This document shows positions 62,040 through 64,000 of a stretch of DNA of 64,000 bases, piece after piece. The position numbers and the translations under genes are program-made. How positions within the stretch are numbered: position 1 is the stretch's first letter; every line of letters starts with the position of its first letter. Source of the DNA: Bacillus sp. 1780r2a1 (lineage in GTDB: Bacteria; Bacillota; Bacilli; Bacillales; Bacillaceae_H); contig CP099863.1 in the NCBI GenBank assembly GCA_024134725.1, forward strand, positions 4,089,258 to 4,153,257, in the 5' to 3' direction. The notes under the pieces were generated by a model. It ran no database searches, was not told where the DNA came from, and saw only the letters and a program-made list of their open reading frames with translations.

Positions 62040-62781
62040 TGTTCGCTTCCTCTCCCCGTGTTAATTGATCTACAAAGTATTGTGCCCCATTGTCCTTCAT
62101 TTGAACACCGTTTGGCTTTGTAATGACCGTTTGATAAATAGATCCATTTTCGAGAACGGTCACACAATTGCATATGCTTTTAATGACTTCCATCTCATGA
62201 CTAACAATGACAATCGTCACACCTAAGCGCTTATTAATATCTTCTAAGACTTTTAGTATGTCAGCTGTGGTATTAGGGTCTAGAGAGGAGGTTGGCTCAT
62301 CACACAGTAAAACTTGCGGCCTATTTGCTAGGGCACGTGCAATGGCCACACGTTGTTTCTGCCCACCGCTTAGCTGAGACGGATATTTACCTTTAAGCTC
62401 TTCTAATCCAACAAAGCGTAAACATTCAGATACGCGCTTTTTCTGCTCTTCCTTTGGCGTTTGTGTTAACTCTAGTGAAACAGCTACGTTATCGTACACC
62501 GTTTTATTTGAAACGAGATTAAAGTGCTGAAAAATCATCCCAATTGATTTTCGCGCTTCGCGAAGCTTTTTTCCACTCATCCTTGTTAAGTTTTGAGCAT
62601 TCACTTCTACTTCTCCTTCATCAGGAATTTCAATTAGGTTCATAAGGCGAAGCAACGTTGACTTTCCTGCTCCGCTCGCTCCTATAATTCCATGAATCTC
62701 ACCACTATTTATCTCTAAAGACACTTCTTTAATTGCTTCAAAATGTGAAAATCTTTTGCTTACACGATTTAATTTAATCAT
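62032..62781 (-). CDS. metN: MetN-type ABC ATPase lacking the regulatory C-domain
   Basis: A 249-aa ABC ATPase. Motifs: Walker A GASGAGKSTLL, Q-loop FQHFNLV, signature LSGGQKQRVAIARAL, Walker B VLLCDEPTSSLD and H-loop VSHEME. The usual MetN has about 340 residues with a C-terminal NIL/ACT domain that binds methionine for feedback inhibition. That domain is absent here, so either regulation or the substrate differs. I see no S-box riboswitch in the 139 bases upstream. The regulator gene upstream is on the same strand. Confidence 0.87.
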   Translation of the reverse strand: MIKLNRVSKRFSHFEAIKEVSLEINSGEIHGIIGASGAGKSTLLRLMNLIEIPDEGEVEVNAQNLTRMSGKKLREARKSIGMIFQHFNLVSNKTVYDNVAVSLELTQTPKEEQKKRVSECLRFVGLEELKGKYPSQLSGGQKQRVAIARALANRPQVLLCDEPTSSLDPNTTADILKVLEDINKRLGVTIVIVSHEMEVIKSICNCVTVLENGSIYQTVITKPNGVQMKDNGAQYFVDQLTRGEEANNA

Positions 62782-62920
62782 GAAAAAACCCCTCCTTTCT
62801 TTAATTGAAGGGTGAGAATATTCGTATGAATAGATATATTTAAGAAATGATACAACGCTGTTTATTTTAACATTATTTTATGTGATTTTATTAATTTTTA
62901 CTATATATTCAGCTTGGACT

Positions 62921-63598
62921 TTACACGCTTTTATTCTTAATTGCTTCGGCAAGTTCATATAAAGCACGCTGTTCTTTAATTTGATAGGTTCTACCTTCTT
63001 TTTGCAAATATCCTTTCTCACAGAACTGTGTCAACACATGCAATAAATGACGATAAGAAACGCCGAGGTAGTCACAAACAATGACGTGCTTTTCTCGGTA
63101 AAATCCTTTATCAGCCGTTTGTAAAATAAAGTCTGCAAGCCTATTTTCTAGAGGAAAAGCTAGGCTTTGTGAGTACTTAGCTGCCATCAACGTTGCTTTT
63201 GCACTCAAGAACTTTGTTAATTCCCGAAGAAACTTAGCGTCTTCAAGCAACCTCGTGCGACATTGCGAAAACGGCAAGGCAAAGCAAACTGTTTTAGTAG
63301 AAGCTTGAATACCTTTTGTATAGTACACATCGTTTAACAATTCCATTTCACCAATAAAATCATGCGCGCTAATAAAATTAATAAGCGATACTTTTCCATT
63401 TTGATGCGTTACATAGATTTTCGCTTTGCCTTCTGTCACATAAAACAAAAAATCTGGTCTTTTCCCTTCGCGGATAATCCATTCATCTCGCTTATACTCT
63501 CGCACTTCAAGAAATTCTTCAATTGGAAAAGAAAACTGATTAGCAATTGAATAGCTTTCTAGATACAACTGTTTTTTTTCGCCTTTGTAAATTTCCAT
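62921..63598 (-). CDS. Crp/Fnr-family transcription regulator (YeiL-like)
   Basis: A 225-aa protein. ATG 63598 follows GAGGTGG. An N-terminal cyclic-nucleotide-binding-type beta barrel (about 30-140; LFYVTEGKAKIYVTHQNGKV, SAHDFIGEMELL) precedes a dimer helix and a winged helix (VCDYLGVSYRHLLHVLTQFC). Only a few scattered cysteines are present, not the Fnr cluster pattern. It lies upstream of metNPQ in the same direction and is divergent from an MFS gene. A 20-bp palindrome lies between them. Confidence 0.83.
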   Translation of the reverse strand: MEIYKGEKKQLYLESYSIANQFSFPIEEFLEVREYKRDEWIIREGKRPDFLFYVTEGKAKIYVTHQNGKVSLINFISAHDFIGEMELLNDVYYTKGIQASTKTVCFALPFSQCRTRLLEDAKFLRELTKFLSAKATLMAAKYSQSLAFPLENRLADFILQTADKGFYREKHVIVCDYLGVSYRHLLHVLTQFCEKGYLQKEGRTYQIKEQRALYELAEAIKNKSV

Positions 63599-63611
63599 CT
63601 TCCACCTCAAA

Positions 63612-63631
63612 ACTATGAGATATCTCATAGT
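63612..63631. promoter_or_regulatory. 20-bp perfect palindrome, likely operator
   Basis: ACTATGAGATATCTCATAGT is perfectly symmetrical and begins 14 bases upstream of the Crp-like regulator start. It contains TGAGA-TA-TCTCA, a spacing suited to a Crp/Fnr dimer. Autoregulation and control of the MFS gene are possible. Confidence 0.6.
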
Positions 63632-63646
63632 AATCTTATTTATTCT

Positions 63647-63658
63647 CATGATATCATG
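63647..63658. promoter_or_regulatory. 12-bp palindrome next to the putative operator
   Basis: CATGATATCATG is perfectly symmetrical, shares the central ATATC with the 20-bp palindrome and lies just before the MFS ribosome binding site. Confidence 0.4.
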
Positions 63659-63679
63659 CCATTGATAAGGAGGATATCA

Positions 63680-64000
63680 ATGAATACACAACGTTGGATG
63701 AGCACACATTTTTTTAGTTTTTTTCTGACATGGGGAATTTTTCTACCTTACTGGTCAGGCTGGATGATTCAAACAAAAGGAATTAGCGTTTCAGAAGCTA
63801 GTTTTATTATGAGTATTGGATTAGTGGCGCGAGGTCTTTCTACACTATTTGCTTTTCCTTATTTATTAGAACGAATCAGTAATAAAGCACTTTTAAATAT
63901 CGCGGGAATTGGCACATTGATTGGAATTCTTTGTTACATTCCAGCTAATTCGTTTACAAGCTTACTAGTGGTAACCGTCTTTTTGCATATTTTTTATCCA
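63680..64000 (+). CDS. MFS transporter, HcaT/YwbF-like (truncated at the window edge)
   Basis: The first 107 codons of a major facilitator transporter, cut by the right edge. ATG 63680 follows AAGGAGGAT. It begins MNTQRWMSTHFFSFFLTWGI; three membrane helices are visible, with a FLPYWSGWMIQTKGIS segment like the 3-phenylpropionate/YwbF group. The substrate is unknown. It is divergent from the Crp-like regulator. Confidence 0.8.
   Translation, partial: MNTQRWMSTHFFSFFLTWGIFLPYWSGWMIQTKGISVSEASFIMSIGLVARGLSTLFAFPYLLERISNKALLNIAGIGTLIGILCYIPANSFTSLLVVTVFLHIFYP

Noticed and set aside
62782-62920. Possible S-box riboswitch before metN
   Set aside because: The 139-base gap is short and I see neither the conserved S-box helices nor a terminator next to metN.
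1-64000. tRNA, rRNA, CRISPR, insertion sequence or prophage
   Set aside because: I found no tRNA cloverleaf, repeat-spacer array, transposase or integrase reading frame in the window.

Overview
The window looks like chromosomal DNA of a low-GC, endospore-forming Bacillaceae species, most likely Priestia (Bacillus) megaterium or a close relative. Three things support this. Positions 1-12972 follow the Bacillus subtilis order speE-pbpG-ywhD-ywhC-ywhB-ywgA-ywfO-rsfA-lipL-pta-hemQ-cwlJ-gerQ-ywdK-ywdI-ung. Sporulation and germination genes (pbpG, rsfA, cwlJ, gerQ) are present. The levansucrase at 43671-45158 resembles the known B. megaterium enzyme. I recognised no rRNA, tRNA, CRISPR array, insertion sequence or prophage.

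Layout. 1-13 kb is conserved housekeeping and sporulation genes. 13-17 kb holds a staygreen-family gene and the convergent pentose-phosphate genes zwf and gndA. 17-21.3 kb is an alanine module: an Na+/alanine symporter, the AdeR regulator and alanine dehydrogenase. 21.5-26.7 kb holds pdxK, two HAD phosphatases and a PTS EIICB gene followed by a MapP-like sugar-phosphate phosphatase, with a perfect cre/LacI-type operator. 26.9-34.2 kb is one long operon for an extracellular glycan: a GT4, a GT2 polyprenyl-phosphate glycosyltransferase, a DUF6020 GT-C-like membrane protein, two SMR half-flippases, a MurJ-like flippase and an O-antigen-ligase/polymerase-like protein. An LtaS-family phosphotransferase follows on its own promoter. 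36.5-41.8 kb has a split ThrE exporter, a short glutamate 5-kinase, a cytoplasmic alpha-amylase and the DbpA RNA helicase.

41.9-49.7 kb is a fructan locus on the minus strand: a YesM/YesN-type two-component system, a solute-binding lipoprotein without permeases, levansucrase (sacB) and an endolevanase-like GH32 enzyme (levB). 50.2-52.4 kb is ahpCF with a PerR box. 52.4-60.4 kb is a carboxylate-uptake region: tctCBA, a CitA/CitB-type two-component system and a 2HCT transporter. 60.5-64 kb holds a MetNPQ-type importer, a Crp/Fnr-family regulator and a truncated MFS gene.

Two threads tie the window together. First, cre-like CcpA sites lie at the PTS gene, the alanine symporter, tctC and the 2HCT transporter, so several carbon-uptake genes look subject to catabolite control. 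Second, several loci show regulatory structure I could not match to a described system: a near-identical 19-bp motif before both adeR and ald, a sacB promoter without the B. subtilis antiterminator next to a permease-less three-component sensor, a perfect 19-bp intragenic palindrome in the glycan operon, and a 20-bp palindrome beside the Crp-like regulator. All functional statements come from reading sequence and family knowledge; no database search was run.
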